Position numbers and translations under genes: made by a program. From Sphingopyxis italica (GTDB lineage Bacteria; Pseudomonadota; Alphaproteobacteria; Sphingomonadales; Sphingomonadaceae): a stretch of DNA of 64,000 nt. The stretch is taken from assembly GCF_011926545.1 (NCBI RefSeq), contig NZ_JAATIT010000001.1, positions 1,444,469 through 1,508,468 of the forward strand. Direction: 5' to 3'. Positions within the stretch are counted from its first letter, which is position 1; each line of letters opens with the position of its first letter. The notes below the pieces were generated by a model, which saw nothing but the letters and a program-made list of their open reading frames with translations, searched no databases and was not told the DNA's origin. This document shows positions 43,862-53,040 of this stretch, one piece after another.

Positions 43862-44593
43862 TTAGTTGGTTTGCTTAGCTTCCAGCAACGCCGGTGGCGG
43901 GTTCAGCGCATTGATCGCGACGCGCACGCGCGCCTCGGCTTCTTCGCGCGGCAGCCCGGCGGGGATCGTTTCGCCGATCTTGTAGGTGATCGTGCCGGGC
44001 CATTTGACCCAGCGGCGTGGCGGAAAGGCGAGGCCGCTGTTCACCGCGACCGGGATCACCGGAATATTGAGCAGGCGGTACATGCCGGCAAAACCGGGGC
44101 GGAGCGGCGGCGCTTCGCCGTGCGGGACGCGCGTTCCCTCGGCGAACAGCACGAGCGGGCGCCCTGCGGCGAGCGCCGCCTTCGCCGCGCCGAGCATCGC
44201 GCGCATCGCCTTGCCGCCGCCGTCGCGGTCGACCGGGATCAGGCCATAGAAACGCGCCGCCTGACCCCACACGGGGATCGAGAACAGCTCTTCTTTCGCG
44301 AACACCGCCGGATGCTTGAACAGCATCGGCTGCTCGACCGTTTCGAACGCCGATTCATGCTTGAAGACATAGAGCACTGGGATGTCGGGCATCTCGCCTT
44401 CGACGACGATTGTTTGGCCGAGCAGGAAGCGGCAGAAGATTCGGTGTGCCTGCGCCCAGATGCGAACGAAGAATATCGTGCCGCGATGCGAGATCGGCAG
44501 CGCGATCACCCCACCGATCGACGAAATGCTGCTCATCACGAAAAAGGCGATCCAGAACAGGATCGAACGGAACAGGGCGATGGCGTATGTCAC
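43862..44593 (-). CDS. plsC: 1-acyl-sn-glycerol-3-phosphate acyltransferase (PlsC family)
   Basis: A 243-residue membrane-bound acyltransferase of phosphatidic acid synthesis. One or two N-terminal helices (about 8-35) precede the catalytic domain. KHESAFE is the HX4D/E motif, with Glu in place of the usual Asp, a variant I associate with alphaproteobacterial enzymes; LFAEGTR is the second motif. It is last in a minus-strand chain ftsE-ftsX-ydcF-plsC in which each gene overlaps the next by 4 bp. Confidence 0.9.
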   Translation of the reverse strand: MTYAIALFRSILFWIAFFVMSSISSIGGVIALPISHRGTIFFVRIWAQAHRIFCRFLLGQTIVVEGEMPDIPVLYVFKHESAFETVEQPMLFKHPAVFAKEELFSIPVWGQAARFYGLIPVDRDGGGKAMRAMLGAAKAALAAGRPLVLFAEGTRVPHGEAPPLRPGFAGMYRLLNIPVIPVAVNSGLAFPPRRWVKWPGTITYKIGETIPAGLPREEAEARVRVAINALNPPPALLEAKQTN

Positions 44594-45120
44594 AGCCCGA
44601 GGAGCCCGCCCGCCAGCCCCGCGAGATATTTATGATATTCGCGAAACAGCGTCGCGAAACTCGGCTGGCTGCGCACCGCGTCGGGCAGGATCGTCACCGT
44701 GTCGCCGACCGCGCGGCCGATTTCATATTCGGCGCGGCGCATATGCCAGTCGGTGGTGACCAGGCGAATGCTCTTATATTTGCGCCGCTGCGCCCAGGTC
44801 GCGACCTCGGTCGCGTTCGAGCGCGTATCCTCGGCCTCGAACCCCAAGGCGATGCAGCAGTCGAACAGCGAAACCGGGCGCTTATATTCGGCGGCAAGCT
44901 CGCGCGGCTTCACCTCGCGCGCGACGCCGCTGATCAGCAGGCGCTTGGCGTCGCCCGCCTCGAGCCGTTCGAGCGCGCGGTCGATCCGCCCCGGGCCGCC
45001 GGTGAGCACGACGATCCCGTCGGTTTTTTGCGGCGCGGCGGGTAGCGGCGGCAGCAGCGCAAACCATGCGAAGCCAAGCGCCCAGGCCAGAAACAACAGG
45101 GAAATCAGGCGCTTGATCAT
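44590..45120 (-). CDS. YdcF/DUF218 family membrane protein
   Basis: A 176-residue protein with one N-terminal membrane helix (about 5-24) and a DUF218 domain. KTDGIVVLTGGPGRIDRALE, LLISGV, SNATEVATWAQRR and TTDWHMRRAEYE are characteristic. Family members include ElyC and SanA, linked to envelope integrity and polyprenyl-phosphate use, but the biochemical activity is unresolved. Its placement between ftsX and plsC fits an envelope role. The start overlaps the ftsX stop. Confidence 0.88.
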   Translation of the reverse strand: MIKRLISLLFLAWALGFAWFALLPPLPAAPQKTDGIVVLTGGPGRIDRALERLEAGDAKRLLISGVAREVKPRELAAEYKRPVSLFDCCIALGFEAEDTRSNATEVATWAQRRKYKSIRLVTTDWHMRRAEYEIGRAVGDTVTILPDAVRSQPSFATLFREYHKYLAGLAGGLLGL

Positions 45121-46034
45121 AAAATCTTCTTGAGCGCCGCGAGCAGGGTCTGCCGCGCGGTGAAGGCAGCGAGCGCGATAGCCAATAGCGGCAGCGCCAG
45201 CAAGAGCGCCCAGCCCGCGGCGCCGAGCGATGCGGTCGCGGCGAGGCCCGCGGTGACCCCCGACCATTGCCAGCCGATCAGCAGCAGGATCGCCGCGGCG
45301 ACGGTGCTGCCGAGCGCGATGCCATAGGCGGTATCGATCGCGATGCGGCGCTGGAACAGCCGGGTGATCTGGCGGTCGGTCGCGCCGATCAGATGGAGCA
45401 TCTCGATCGTCGCAAAATGGGTGCCGAGCGCGGCGCGCGCGGTCATAATCACCACCGCGGCGCTCGCCGCCGTCATCAGCAGCACCATCCCGCCCGCGAT
45501 CCACGCGAGCGAGCGGATGAGCCGCGCGACCGGGCCCAGCCATTCGGCGTGCGGGATGATCCGCGCGCCCGGCGCCTCGCGCGCAACGAGGGCGCGGAGC
45601 GCCTCCATATGGCCGCCGCGGTCCTCGCCGACGAAATCGACATCGACGAGGGCGGGCAGCGGGAGCGACTTCAGTACGGGATCGTCGCCTCCATCGCCGC
45701 TCCCTTCGCTGCCGAACCATTGGCCGAGCATCGCCTGCAACTCCTCGCGCTCGACCGAGCGCGCCGACCGCACGAAGGGCTGCGCAGCGGCGGCGCGGCG
45801 GAGCGCGGCGGCCTGCTCGGCGCGCGTCACCGGATTGGCGGTGACGATCTGGACGGTGACGCGCCCGGCGATCGCGTCGCCGATCGCATTCGCCGACCGC
45901 GCGAGACCGACGCCGGCGGCGGCGGCGAGCAGGGTCAGCATCATCAGGATCGCGACGACCCACGGCGTCGGCCCCGACAGGCGGCGATCGGGCAGCAGGC
46001 GCCGATGCTGGACGGGAACGCGCGGGATGATCAT
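45117..46034 (-). CDS. ftsX: cell division protein FtsX (ABC permease-like)
   Basis: A 305-residue inner-membrane protein with four membrane helices (about 25-47, 173-197, 221-243, 268-292) and an extracytoplasmic loop between the first two, the FtsX layout. HFATIEMLHLIGATDRQITRLFQRR is the cytoplasmic coupling-helix region. With FtsE it controls murein hydrolases at the division site. The extracytoplasmic domain is poorly conserved. It overlaps ftsE and ydcF by 4 bp each. Confidence 0.92.
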   Translation of the reverse strand: MIIPRVPVQHRRLLPDRRLSGPTPWVVAILMMLTLLAAAAGVGLARSANAIGDAIAGRVTVQIVTANPVTRAEQAAALRRAAAAQPFVRSARSVEREELQAMLGQWFGSEGSGDGGDDPVLKSLPLPALVDVDFVGEDRGGHMEALRALVAREAPGARIIPHAEWLGPVARLIRSLAWIAGGMVLLMTAASAAVVIMTARAALGTHFATIEMLHLIGATDRQITRLFQRRIAIDTAYGIALGSTVAAAILLLIGWQWSGVTAGLAATASLGAAGWALLLALPLLAIALAAFTARQTLLAALKKIL

Positions 46035-46762
46035 GTCCTGTTCGCCGGCGGATAACGCAGCGCGCCGGTGGGGTCGGAGAGGCGCCCCTTTTCGAGCCGC
46101 ATCATCTGCGCATTTTCGATGCGGCTGATCAGGTGAATATCGTGCGTCGCGACGACGACGGTGGTGCCGAGGCGGTTCAGCGCCTCGAACAGCCCCAAGA
46201 GGCGCATCGCCATTTCGGGATCGACGTTACCTGTCGGCTCGTCGGCGACGAGCAATTGCGGGCGCGCGATGACCGCGCGCGCGATCGCGACGCGCTGCTG
46301 CTCGCCGCCCGACAGCGTCGCGGGGTGCGCATCGGCGCGGTCGCCGAGCCCGATCCAGCTCAGCATCTCGCCGACCGGGCCCGAGAGATCCTCTTCGCTG
46401 ACCCCGGCGATGCGCAGCGGCAGCGCGATATTGTCGCGCGCGCTCAAATGCGGGATCAGGCGGAAATCCTGAAAGACGACGCCGATGCGGCGGCGAAAAC
46501 CGGGAAGGCGGTGGCGCGGCATCGCGACCAGATCCTCGCCGAACAGGCGGACGATGCCGCGGCTCGGCCGCTGCGCGAGATAGAGCATCTTGAGCAGCGA
46601 CGTCTTGCCCGCCCCCGACGCGCCGGTGAGAAAATAGAAGCTGCCCGGCTGGAGGTTGAAGCTGATGTCGGAGAGGATCTCGGCATCGGGGCCGTAGCGC
46701 AGCCCGACGCCGTCGAATTCGACCATCGCGCCGCCGGGGCGCACCGGCGCTGCGTCGGTCAT
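46031..46762 (-). CDS. ftsE: cell division ATP-binding protein FtsE
   Basis: A 243-residue ABC ATPase. Walker A is [10 protein letters not shown], the signature [15 protein letters not shown], and Walker [32 protein letters not shown] and the GNVDP variant are typical of FtsE. The start ATG is followed by a short Ala/Pro-rich lead before [12 protein letters not shown], so a start at the second Met is possible. It is first in the ftsE-ftsX-ydcF-plsC chain. A 16-bp perfect palindrome lies 10 bp upstream. Confidence 0.94.
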   Translation of the reverse strand: MTDAAPVRPGGAMVEFDGVGLRYGPDAEILSDISFNLQPGSFYFLTGASGAGKTSLLKMLYLAQRPSRGIVRLFGEDLVAMPRHRLPGFRRRIGVVFQDFRLIPHLSARDNIALPLRIAGVSEEDLSGPVGEMLSWIGLGDRADAHPATLSGGEQQRVAIARAVIARPQLLVADEPTGNVDPEMAMRLLGLFEALNRLGTTVVVATHDIHLISRIENAQMMRLEKGRLSDPTGALRYPPANRT

Positions 46763-46772
46763 GACGTCACCC

Positions 46773-46788
46773 GCGCATGATCATGCGC
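46773..46788. promoter_or_regulatory. 16-bp perfect palindrome upstream of ftsE
   Basis: GCGCATGATCATGCGC is exactly self-complementary and ends 10 bp from the ftsE start codon. It could be a repressor operator or an mRNA hairpin over the leader. No matching regulator is known to me. Confidence 0.45.
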
Positions 46789-46921
46789 CTGCACGGGGCC
46801 AAGGAACAGGGGCGCTGGTCCGCTCATCCGCCTGCCTGTCGCACGGCTATTCACCAAGGACAAGGCGCGAGTGGAACGCGGCGCTTGCAACGCCGCGAAT
46901 CAGCGTGTTTAGAAGGACCCC

Positions 46922-47674
46922 ATGATCCTCGCCTGCCCGTCCTGCCACACCCGCTATGTCGTTCCCGATACGGCGATTGGTCCCGCGGGCCGCACGGTGC
47001 GCTGCGCCAATTGCCGCCATAGCTGGTTTCAGGAACCCTCGGCGGCGCCCGCTGCGGCGGTCGAAACGCCGGCGGCGGCTCCGGCCCCGTCGTCCGCGCC
47101 GGTGGCCGAACCCGCCGCAGCGACCCGTCCGGACGTTGCGGAGACCTCGCCCGCCCCGCCGCCGGCCTTTGCCGCCGCTGCGGAGCCCGCGCCGCGCGTC
47201 ACCCCCACCGCTGCCGATGCGCCGCTGCCGTTCCGCCGTCCGCGGCGCAATCCGGCGAAACGCTGGACGGCGATCGCCGCGAGCGCCGCCCTACTGATGA
47301 TCGCCGCGACAGCGGGGCTCGCCTATTTCGGCTTGCCGGGCTGGGCGCAGGGGCTCGGTCTGCCGGGCGGCGTCGACGAGCCCGACCTGGTGATCGAACT
47401 GCCGCCGAACCAGGATCACCGCGAACTCGCCGACGGCACGATCTATTTCGCGGCGTCGGGGGTGATCATCAACCCGACCGACCGCGAACAGCGCGTACCG
47501 CCGATCCTCGCCGAGCTGCGCGATGCGCAGGGAACGATCGTCTATAGCTGGACGATCAAGCCGCCGGTGCGGATGCTGCCGCCCAATGAAAAGGTCAATT
47601 TCAGCGAGGCCAAGCTCGACATTCCGCGCCGCGCGACGCAGCTGACGGTGAGCTGGGCTTTGCCGAAAGGCTGA
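46922..47674 (+). CDS. zinc-ribbon membrane protein (MJ0042-type finger, DUF3426-like)
   Basis: A 250-residue protein. A zinc ribbon at the extreme N-terminus has Cys5, Cys8, Cys28 and Cys31 ([12 protein letters not shown] and [10 protein letters not shown]), as in the MJ0042 finger-like domain. An Ala/Pro-rich linker follows, then one membrane helix (about 119-140), then a beta-rich extracytoplasmic domain of about 110 residues with [18 protein letters not shown] and [14 protein letters not shown], resembling DUF3426. AGAAGGA precedes the ATG. It is divergent from ftsE. The function is unknown. Confidence 0.85.
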   Translation: MILACPSCHTRYVVPDTAIGPAGRTVRCANCRHSWFQEPSAAPAAAVETPAAAPAPSSAPVAEPAAATRPDVAETSPAPPPAFAAAAEPAPRVTPTAADAPLPFRRPRRNPAKRWTAIAASAALLMIAATAGLAYFGLPGWAQGLGLPGGVDEPDLVIELPPNQDHRELADGTIYFAASGVIINPTDREQRVPPILAELRDAQGTIVYSWTIKPPVRMLPPNEKVNFSEAKLDIPRRATQLTVSWALPKG

Positions 47675-47705
47675 TATATCAGGGCACTGTTATGACGTCA
47701 CGCCG

Positions 47706-48767
47706 TCACAGCAGCAGTGCGGCCCCCAAGGACAGCAAAAAGCTGGTCAGCGTCGCGACGATGATCGGCGCGAAGCTGCGCCATCCCTGATCGAGGAGCA
47801 GGTGCAGCCGCGCCTTCATCGCAGTGGCGACGATCGCGAGGAGGAGCAGCGCCTGCGCACCCGTCGCGGCGGCATCCTGTGCGGGCTCGGGAATGGTAAC
47901 CAGCGAATTGATTGCCGCGATGACAAGAAAACCCATGATGAACCATGGCAGGCGGAGCGGAATGCGGCGCTTGGCGCCCGCTTCGCCGCCGCGGCCGAGC
48001 CACAGCGCGACGAGCATCAGCATCGGGGCGAGCAGCGCGACGCGCGTCAGTTTGACGATCGTCGCGACCTCGCCCGCGGGCTGCGAGAAGGAAAAGCCGC
48101 CGCCGATCGCCTGCGCGACGTCGTGGACCGAAGCCCCGATCAGGAAGCCCGCCTGCGCGTCGCTGAGGCCGAGCTGCGCTGCGAGCACGGGGTAGAGCGT
48201 CATCGCCAGCGCGCTCGCGACCGTGATGCCGACGAGGGTGAGGGTGAAGCGCGCCTGATCGATCCGCTTGTCGCCGATCAGCGACCAGAGCGCGAGCGCC
48301 GCCGACGCGCCGCAGATCGCGGTCGCGCCGCCCGCGAGCAGGGCGGCCTGCTTGTCCTGCCGAAACAGCGGCGCGGTCGCGACGGTCTGGACGATCACCG
48401 CGAGCATGATGAGCAGCAGCAGCGCGAAGGGCAGCGGCCCCAATTCGGCGAGCTGCTCGGCGGTGATCCGCGCCCCGACGAGCACGATGCCGACACGCAG
48501 CGCGGTCTGCGACATCAGGTCGAGCCCGGCGTGGGTGCGCTTGTCCTGCGAGAGGAAGGACAGCGCGAGACCGATGAGCAGCCCCATCAGCACGATCGGC
48601 GCGGCATAATGGTCGGCAAGCCACGCGGCGGCGAGCGCGGCGATGGCGGTGACGAGGATGCCCGGCAGATATTCGCGCCAGCGATGCCGCGCGGGCGGGT
48701 TCGCCTCGAGCTGCATCTCGCCGTAAAGGTCTGCGGCCATCGGCCAGCTTTGTTCGGATGGTTTCAC
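47706..48767 (-). CDS. YeiH family putative sulfate exporter (UPF0324)
   Basis: A 353-residue inner-membrane protein with about ten helices. AICGASAALAL and IGASVHDVAQAIGGGFS are the hallmark motifs of the YeiH/UPF0324 family. The start at GTG 48767 (or the adjacent TTG) has GGAGGCGGGGAG just upstream, better than an internal ATG at 48740. The transported substrate is not firmly established in the family. Confidence 0.9.
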   Translation of the reverse strand: MKPSEQSWPMAADLYGEMQLEANPPARHRWREYLPGILVTAIAALAAAWLADHYAAPIVLMGLLIGLALSFLSQDKRTHAGLDLMSQTALRVGIVLVGARITAEQLAELGPLPFALLLLIMLAVIVQTVATAPLFRQDKQAALLAGGATAICGASAALALWSLIGDKRIDQARFTLTLVGITVASALAMTLYPVLAAQLGLSDAQAGFLIGASVHDVAQAIGGGFSFSQPAGEVATIVKLTRVALLAPMLMLVALWLGRGGEAGAKRRIPLRLPWFIMGFLVIAAINSLVTIPEPAQDAAATGAQALLLLAIVATAMKARLHLLLDQGWRSFAPIIVATLTSFLLSLGAALLL

Positions 48768-48873
48768 CAACGCTCCCCGCCTCCTTTGCGGAGCCCGCTT
48801 CGCATATCCGCGCGCACCGGTCGATAGGCCATTGCTGGCGCGGCACGGGCTTGCTAGAGGCCGCGCTCTATCA

Positions 48874-48950
<77 letters not shown>

Positions 48951-49014
48951 GATAGCTCCAACCGGCGGTTCCAGCCGGTGACTTCGCGGGAAGCTTTTGG
49001 GGGATTGGCGCCGG

Positions 49015-50211
49015 ATGTACGACCTGCTGGCCGGCCTGTCGGTGATCGAAGCTTCGTCCTTTGTCGCCTCTCCGACCGCCGGGCTTTATTGCGCGCAAAT
49101 GGGCGCCGAAGTGATCCGCGTCGACCAGATCGGCGGCGGCCCCGACTTCCGGCGCTGGCCGGTGACCACGACCAATGACTCGCTCTATTGGGAAAATCTC
49201 AACCGCGCGAAAAAGTCGGTCGCGCTCGACCTCGGCCGGCCCGAAGGGCGCGAGCTTTTGCAGAAACTGGTGCGCGCGACGGGCCAGTTCGTCACCAATT
49301 TTCCGGTGGGCGGCTTCCTGTCGCACGACAAGCTTGCCGAGGGGCGCGCCGACCTGATCACCGTGCGCGTGATGGGCTGGGCCGACGGCTCGCCCGCGCT
49401 CGACTATACGGTGAACAACAGCGTCGGTTATCCGATGCTGACCGGCGCCGGCCCCGATCCGGTCAACCATGTGCTGCCCGCGTGGGATTTGCTGACCGGT
49501 GCCTATGCCGCCTTCGCGCTGCTCGCGGCGATCCAGCGGCGGAGCGCGAGCGGCGTGGGCGGCGAGGTGCGGATTCCGCTGTCCGATGTCGCGATCGGGA
49601 CGGTCGCCAATCTGGGTGGGGTCGCCGAGATGCTTTACACGGGCGATAATCGGCCGCGGCTCGGCAATGCGGTCTATGGCCTGTTCGGGCGCGACTTCGT
49701 GACGCGCGACGGGCGGCGCACGATGATCGTCGTTGTCACCCCGCGCCAATGGGTCAATCTGATCGCGGCACTCAATCTCGCCGAAGCGGTCGCCGGGATC
49801 GAGGCGGCGCGCGACGTGTCCTTCGCCATCGACGACGGACTGCGTTTCACGCACCGCGACGCGCTCTATCCGCTGTTCGAGGCGGCGATCGCAAAGCGCG
49901 ATCATGCCGACCTGGCGGCGGCGTTCGACGCGGGCGGCATCGTTCATTCGCCCTACCGCACAATGCACGACGCGGTGCAGGATCCGGCGCTGGTCAACGA
50001 CAATCCGATCTTCGGCCAGTCCGACAATCCCAGCGGTTTCGTCTATCCCGCGGCGGGCGCCTTTGCGACCTTGCCGCAGCAGGAACGCCAGCAGCCGCGC
50101 CCAGCGCCGCGCAACGGCGAGCATAGCGAGGAAATATTGAGCGGCCGCTTGTCGCTTTCGTCGGGCGAGCTTGCCCGCCTGATCGATGCCGGTATCGTCG
50201 GCGTCGGATGA
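49015..50211 (+). CDS. CaiB/BaiF (class III) CoA-transferase
   Basis: A 398-residue class III CoA-transferase. The start YDLLAGLSVIEASSFVASPTAG and the segment AEVIRVDQIGG are typical, and VLPAWDLLTGAYAAFALLAA contains the likely active-site Asp. The ATG at 49015 is chosen because GGGGG lies 10 nt upstream and the conserved fold starts there. It heads a plus-strand group with a thiolase and an acyl-CoA dehydrogenase, which suggests activation and oxidation of an organic acid. The substrate cannot be told from sequence. Confidence 0.87.
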   Translation: MYDLLAGLSVIEASSFVASPTAGLYCAQMGAEVIRVDQIGGGPDFRRWPVTTTNDSLYWENLNRAKKSVALDLGRPEGRELLQKLVRATGQFVTNFPVGGFLSHDKLAEGRADLITVRVMGWADGSPALDYTVNNSVGYPMLTGAGPDPVNHVLPAWDLLTGAYAAFALLAAIQRRSASGVGGEVRIPLSDVAIGTVANLGGVAEMLYTGDNRPRLGNAVYGLFGRDFVTRDGRRTMIVVVTPRQWVNLIAALNLAEAVAGIEAARDVSFAIDDGLRFTHRDALYPLFEAAIAKRDHADLAAAFDAGGIVHSPYRTMHDAVQDPALVNDNPIFGQSDNPSGFVYPAAGAFATLPQQERQQPRPAPRNGEHSEEILSGRLSLSSGELARLIDAGIVGVG

Positions 50212-50230
50212 ACCATGGAGAAATGAAGAC

Positions 50231-51445
50231 ATGACCCTGCGCCGCGCCGCCATCGTCGCCCCGATCCGTACCGCCGTCGGCAAGTTCGGGGGCGCGCTTT
50301 CGTCGATGACCGCGGGCGAGCTTGGCGCGGTGATATTGAAGGCGCTGATCGAACGGACGAAGATCGATCCGGCGCGCGTCGACGACGTCGTCTTTTCGCA
50401 GGGCTATGGCAATGGCGAGGCGCCGAGCATCGGCCATTGGTCGTGGCTCGCCGCCGGGCTGCCGCTCGAGGTGCCGGGCTATCAGCTCGACCGCCGCTGC
50501 GGCTCCGGCTTGCAGGCGGTGATCAACGCCGCGATGATGGTGCAGACGGGCATGTCCGACGTCGTCGTCGCGGGCGGCGTCGAATCGATGTCGAACGTCG
50601 AACATTATTCGACCGACATTCGCAAGGGCGTCCGCGCAGGGAGCCTCACCCTCCACGACCGGCTGACGCGCGGACGGCTGATGTCGCAGCCGGTCGAGCG
50701 GTTCGGGGTCATTTCGGGCATGATCGAAACCGCCGAAAATCTGGCGAAGGATTATGGCATCACGCGCGAGGCGTGCGATGCCTATGCGGCGCGCAGCCAC
50801 CAGCGCGCGGCGGCGGCGTGGGCGAAGGGGCTGTTCGACGACGAGCTGGTGCCGGTCGAGGTACCGCAGAAGAAGGGCGATCCGGTCGTCTTCGCGCACG
50901 ACGAAGGCTATCGCGCCGACGCGACGCTGGAAACGCTCGGCAAGCTGCGTCCGCTCGAAGGCGGCGTCGTGACGGCGGGCAATGCGAGCCAGCAGAATGA
51001 CGCGGCGGCGGCGTGCCTTGTCGTCGCCGAAGACAAGCTCGACGAACTGGGGCTCGAGCCGATCGCCTGGTATCACAGTTCGGCGGCGGCGGGCTGCGAC
51101 CCGAGCCGGATGGGCATCGGTCCGGTGCCCGCGGTCGAGCGGCTGTTCGCGCGAAGCGGCCTCGGCTGGGGCGACATCGACCTGGTCGAACTCAACGAAG
51201 CCTTCGCGCCGCAAGTGCTCGCGGTGCTGAAGGGCTGGGGATGGTCCGACGACGACAGCCGGAACGCGATTTTGAACGTCAACGGCTCGGGCATCTCGCT
51301 CGGCCACCCGATCGGCGCGACCGGCGGGCGCATCCTCGCCAATCTGACGCGCGAGCTCGTGCGCCGCGACGGACGTTACGGGCTCGAGACGATGTGCATC
51401 GGCGGCGGGCAGGGTATCGCCGCGATCTTCGAGCGCGCCGCCTGA
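50231..51445 (+). CDS. acetyl-CoA C-acyltransferase (thiolase)
   Basis: A 404-residue thiolase. DRRCGSGLQAV holds the acyl-accepting Cys90, GHPIGATGGR holds the catalytic His, and METMCIGGGQG-like TMCIGGGQGIAA holds the second Cys (389). NEAFAPQVLAV is also standard. It may cleave a 3-ketoacyl-CoA or condense acetyl-CoA. It lies 19 bp after the CoA-transferase and 2 bp before the acyl-CoA dehydrogenase. Confidence 0.92.
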   Translation: MTLRRAAIVAPIRTAVGKFGGALSSMTAGELGAVILKALIERTKIDPARVDDVVFSQGYGNGEAPSIGHWSWLAAGLPLEVPGYQLDRRCGSGLQAVINAAMMVQTGMSDVVVAGGVESMSNVEHYSTDIRKGVRAGSLTLHDRLTRGRLMSQPVERFGVISGMIETAENLAKDYGITREACDAYAARSHQRAAAAWAKGLFDDELVPVEVPQKKGDPVVFAHDEGYRADATLETLGKLRPLEGGVVTAGNASQQNDAAAACLVVAEDKLDELGLEPIAWYHSSAAAGCDPSRMGIGPVPAVERLFARSGLGWGDIDLVELNEAFAPQVLAVLKGWGWSDDDSRNAILNVNGSGISLGHPIGATGGRILANLTRELVRRDGRYGLETMCIGGGQGIAAIFERAA

Positions 51446-51447
51446 GC

Positions 51448-53040
51448 GTGCGCGATCTGCGGGATGCTCTGACGGCGGCGCAGGCCTATCGCGGCGCTGC
51501 GCAGGCGGCGCTGGCGGAGCGGCTGGCTGCGCGACCGATCGACAGCGATCAGCGCGCGGCGCACGGATTCGCATGGGTCGCGACGATGGTGGCGGCGCTG
51601 GAGGCGACGCTCGACTGGTGCGAGTCCGGCCAGGACTCGAACCCGCTCGACGCGAAGATCGCCACGCTCGCTTTCGCCGAAAGCATCGGCCAGCTCGCCG
51701 GCGGGCTGCCGATGGGGCAGAACGAGATTTTCCGGCCGGTCGATCTGGGGCTGAGCGTCGAGGCGCGGACGCTCGCCGAAGCCTGCACCGGCCTGCTCGA
51801 CGCCGATCATGCCGTGACCCGGGCCGCCGTCACCGCCGCACTCGCCGAGGGCCATTGGCCGAGCGAAACGCTGCGCGATGCCGATCTCGACGCGATCCGC
51901 GAGCAGTATCGCCGCTTTACCGACGCGGCGATCCTGCCCAACGCGCATAGCTGGCACCTTGCCAACGCGCTGATCCCCGACGCCACCGTTCAGGCGATGG
52001 CCGACCTCGGCACCTTCGGTGTGTGCATCCCCGAGGAGTTTGGCGGGCTCGGGCTCGGCAAGCTGGTGATGTGCATCGTTACCGAGGAATTGTCGCGCGG
52101 CTGGATCGGCGCGGGGTCGCTCGGCACGCGGTCGGAGATCGCCGGCGAATTGATCGCGACGGGCGGCACCGATGCGCAAAAGGCCGAATGGCTGCCGAAG
52201 ATCGCGAGCGGCGCGATTTTGCCGACGGCGGTGTTCACCGAACCCGACGTCGGCTCCGACCTCGGCTCGCTTCAGACGCGTGCGCGTCGGACAAGCGATC
52301 ATTGGGTGATCGACGGCGCGAAAAACTGGATCACCCACGCCGCGCGCTCGGACCTGATGACCTTGCTTGCGCGCACGCTTCCCGACGCGCGGGGCTATGC
52401 GGGGTTGTCGATGCTCCTCGTCCCGAAGCCGCGCGGGACCGAGGCCGATCCTTTCCCCGCCGAGGGGATGAGCGGCAGCGAGATCGAGGTGCTCGGCTAT
52501 CGCGGGATGCGCGAATATGCGCTGCAATTCGATGCGATGCGCGCGCCCGCCGACGCGCTGCTCGGCGGTGCGGAGGGACAGGGGTTCAAGCAATTGATGC
52601 GCACTTTCGAAGGCGCGCGGATCCAGACCGCGGCGCGCGCCGTCGGCGTCGCGCGGCGCGCGATCGAGCTCGGGCTCGATTATGCGCTTGCCCGCAAACA
52701 GTTCGGCCGGGCGATCATCGATTTCCCGCGCGTCGCCGACAAGCTGGCGATGAGCCTCGTCGATTTCGTGATGGCGCGCGAGCTGAGCTATGCTGCGGCG
52801 CGCGCGAAGGACGGCGGCAAACGCTGCGATATCGAAGCGGGGATGGCCAAGCTGCTCGCCGCGCGCGCCGCCTGGTCGAACGCCGATGCGAGCCTGCAGA
52901 TCCACGGCGGCAACGGCTATGCGCTCGAATATGAGATCAGCCGGCTGCTCTGCGATGCGCGCATCCTCAATATCTTCGAGGGCGCCGCCGAGATTCAGGC
53001 GCAGGTGATCGCGCGCGGGCTGGTCGAGGGCCGCAACTAG
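51448..53040 (+). CDS. acyl-CoA dehydrogenase with ~140-residue N-terminal extension (methylsuccinyl-CoA dehydrogenase-like)
   Basis: A 530-residue protein starting with GTG 2 bp after the thiolase. The C-terminal 390 residues are a normal acyl-CoA dehydrogenase (FTEPDVGSDLGSL, KNWITHAARSDL, ARKQFGRAIIDFP, QIHGGNGYALEYEISRL) with the catalytic base probably Glu511 in NIFEGAAEIQAQVIARGL. The extra N-terminal helical domain (about residues 1-140) is unusual. An acyl-CoA dehydrogenase of this length with such an extension resembles methylsuccinyl-CoA dehydrogenase of the ethylmalonyl-CoA pathway, but no other pathway gene is in the window. Substrate assignment is tentative. Confidence 0.82.
   Translation: MRDLRDALTAAQAYRGAAQAALAERLAARPIDSDQRAAHGFAWVATMVAALEATLDWCESGQDSNPLDAKIATLAFAESIGQLAGGLPMGQNEIFRPVDLGLSVEARTLAEACTGLLDADHAVTRAAVTAALAEGHWPSETLRDADLDAIREQYRRFTDAAILPNAHSWHLANALIPDATVQAMADLGTFGVCIPEEFGGLGLGKLVMCIVTEELSRGWIGAGSLGTRSEIAGELIATGGTDAQKAEWLPKIASGAILPTAVFTEPDVGSDLGSLQTRARRTSDHWVIDGAKNWITHAARSDLMTLLARTLPDARGYAGLSMLLVPKPRGTEADPFPAEGMSGSEIEVLGYRGMREYALQFDAMRAPADALLGGAEGQGFKQLMRTFEGARIQTAARAVGVARRAIELGLDYALARKQFGRAIIDFPRVADKLAMSLVDFVMARELSYAAARAKDGGKRCDIEAGMAKLLAARAAWSNADASLQIHGGNGYALEYEISRLLCDARILNIFEGAAEIQAQVIARGLVEGRN

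Noticed and set aside
30087..47699. Repeated TGACGTCA near several gene ends (30087, 46763, 47693)
   Set aside because: It is an 8-bp palindrome expected by chance in this composition; positions relative to genes differ, and one copy lies inside coding sequence.
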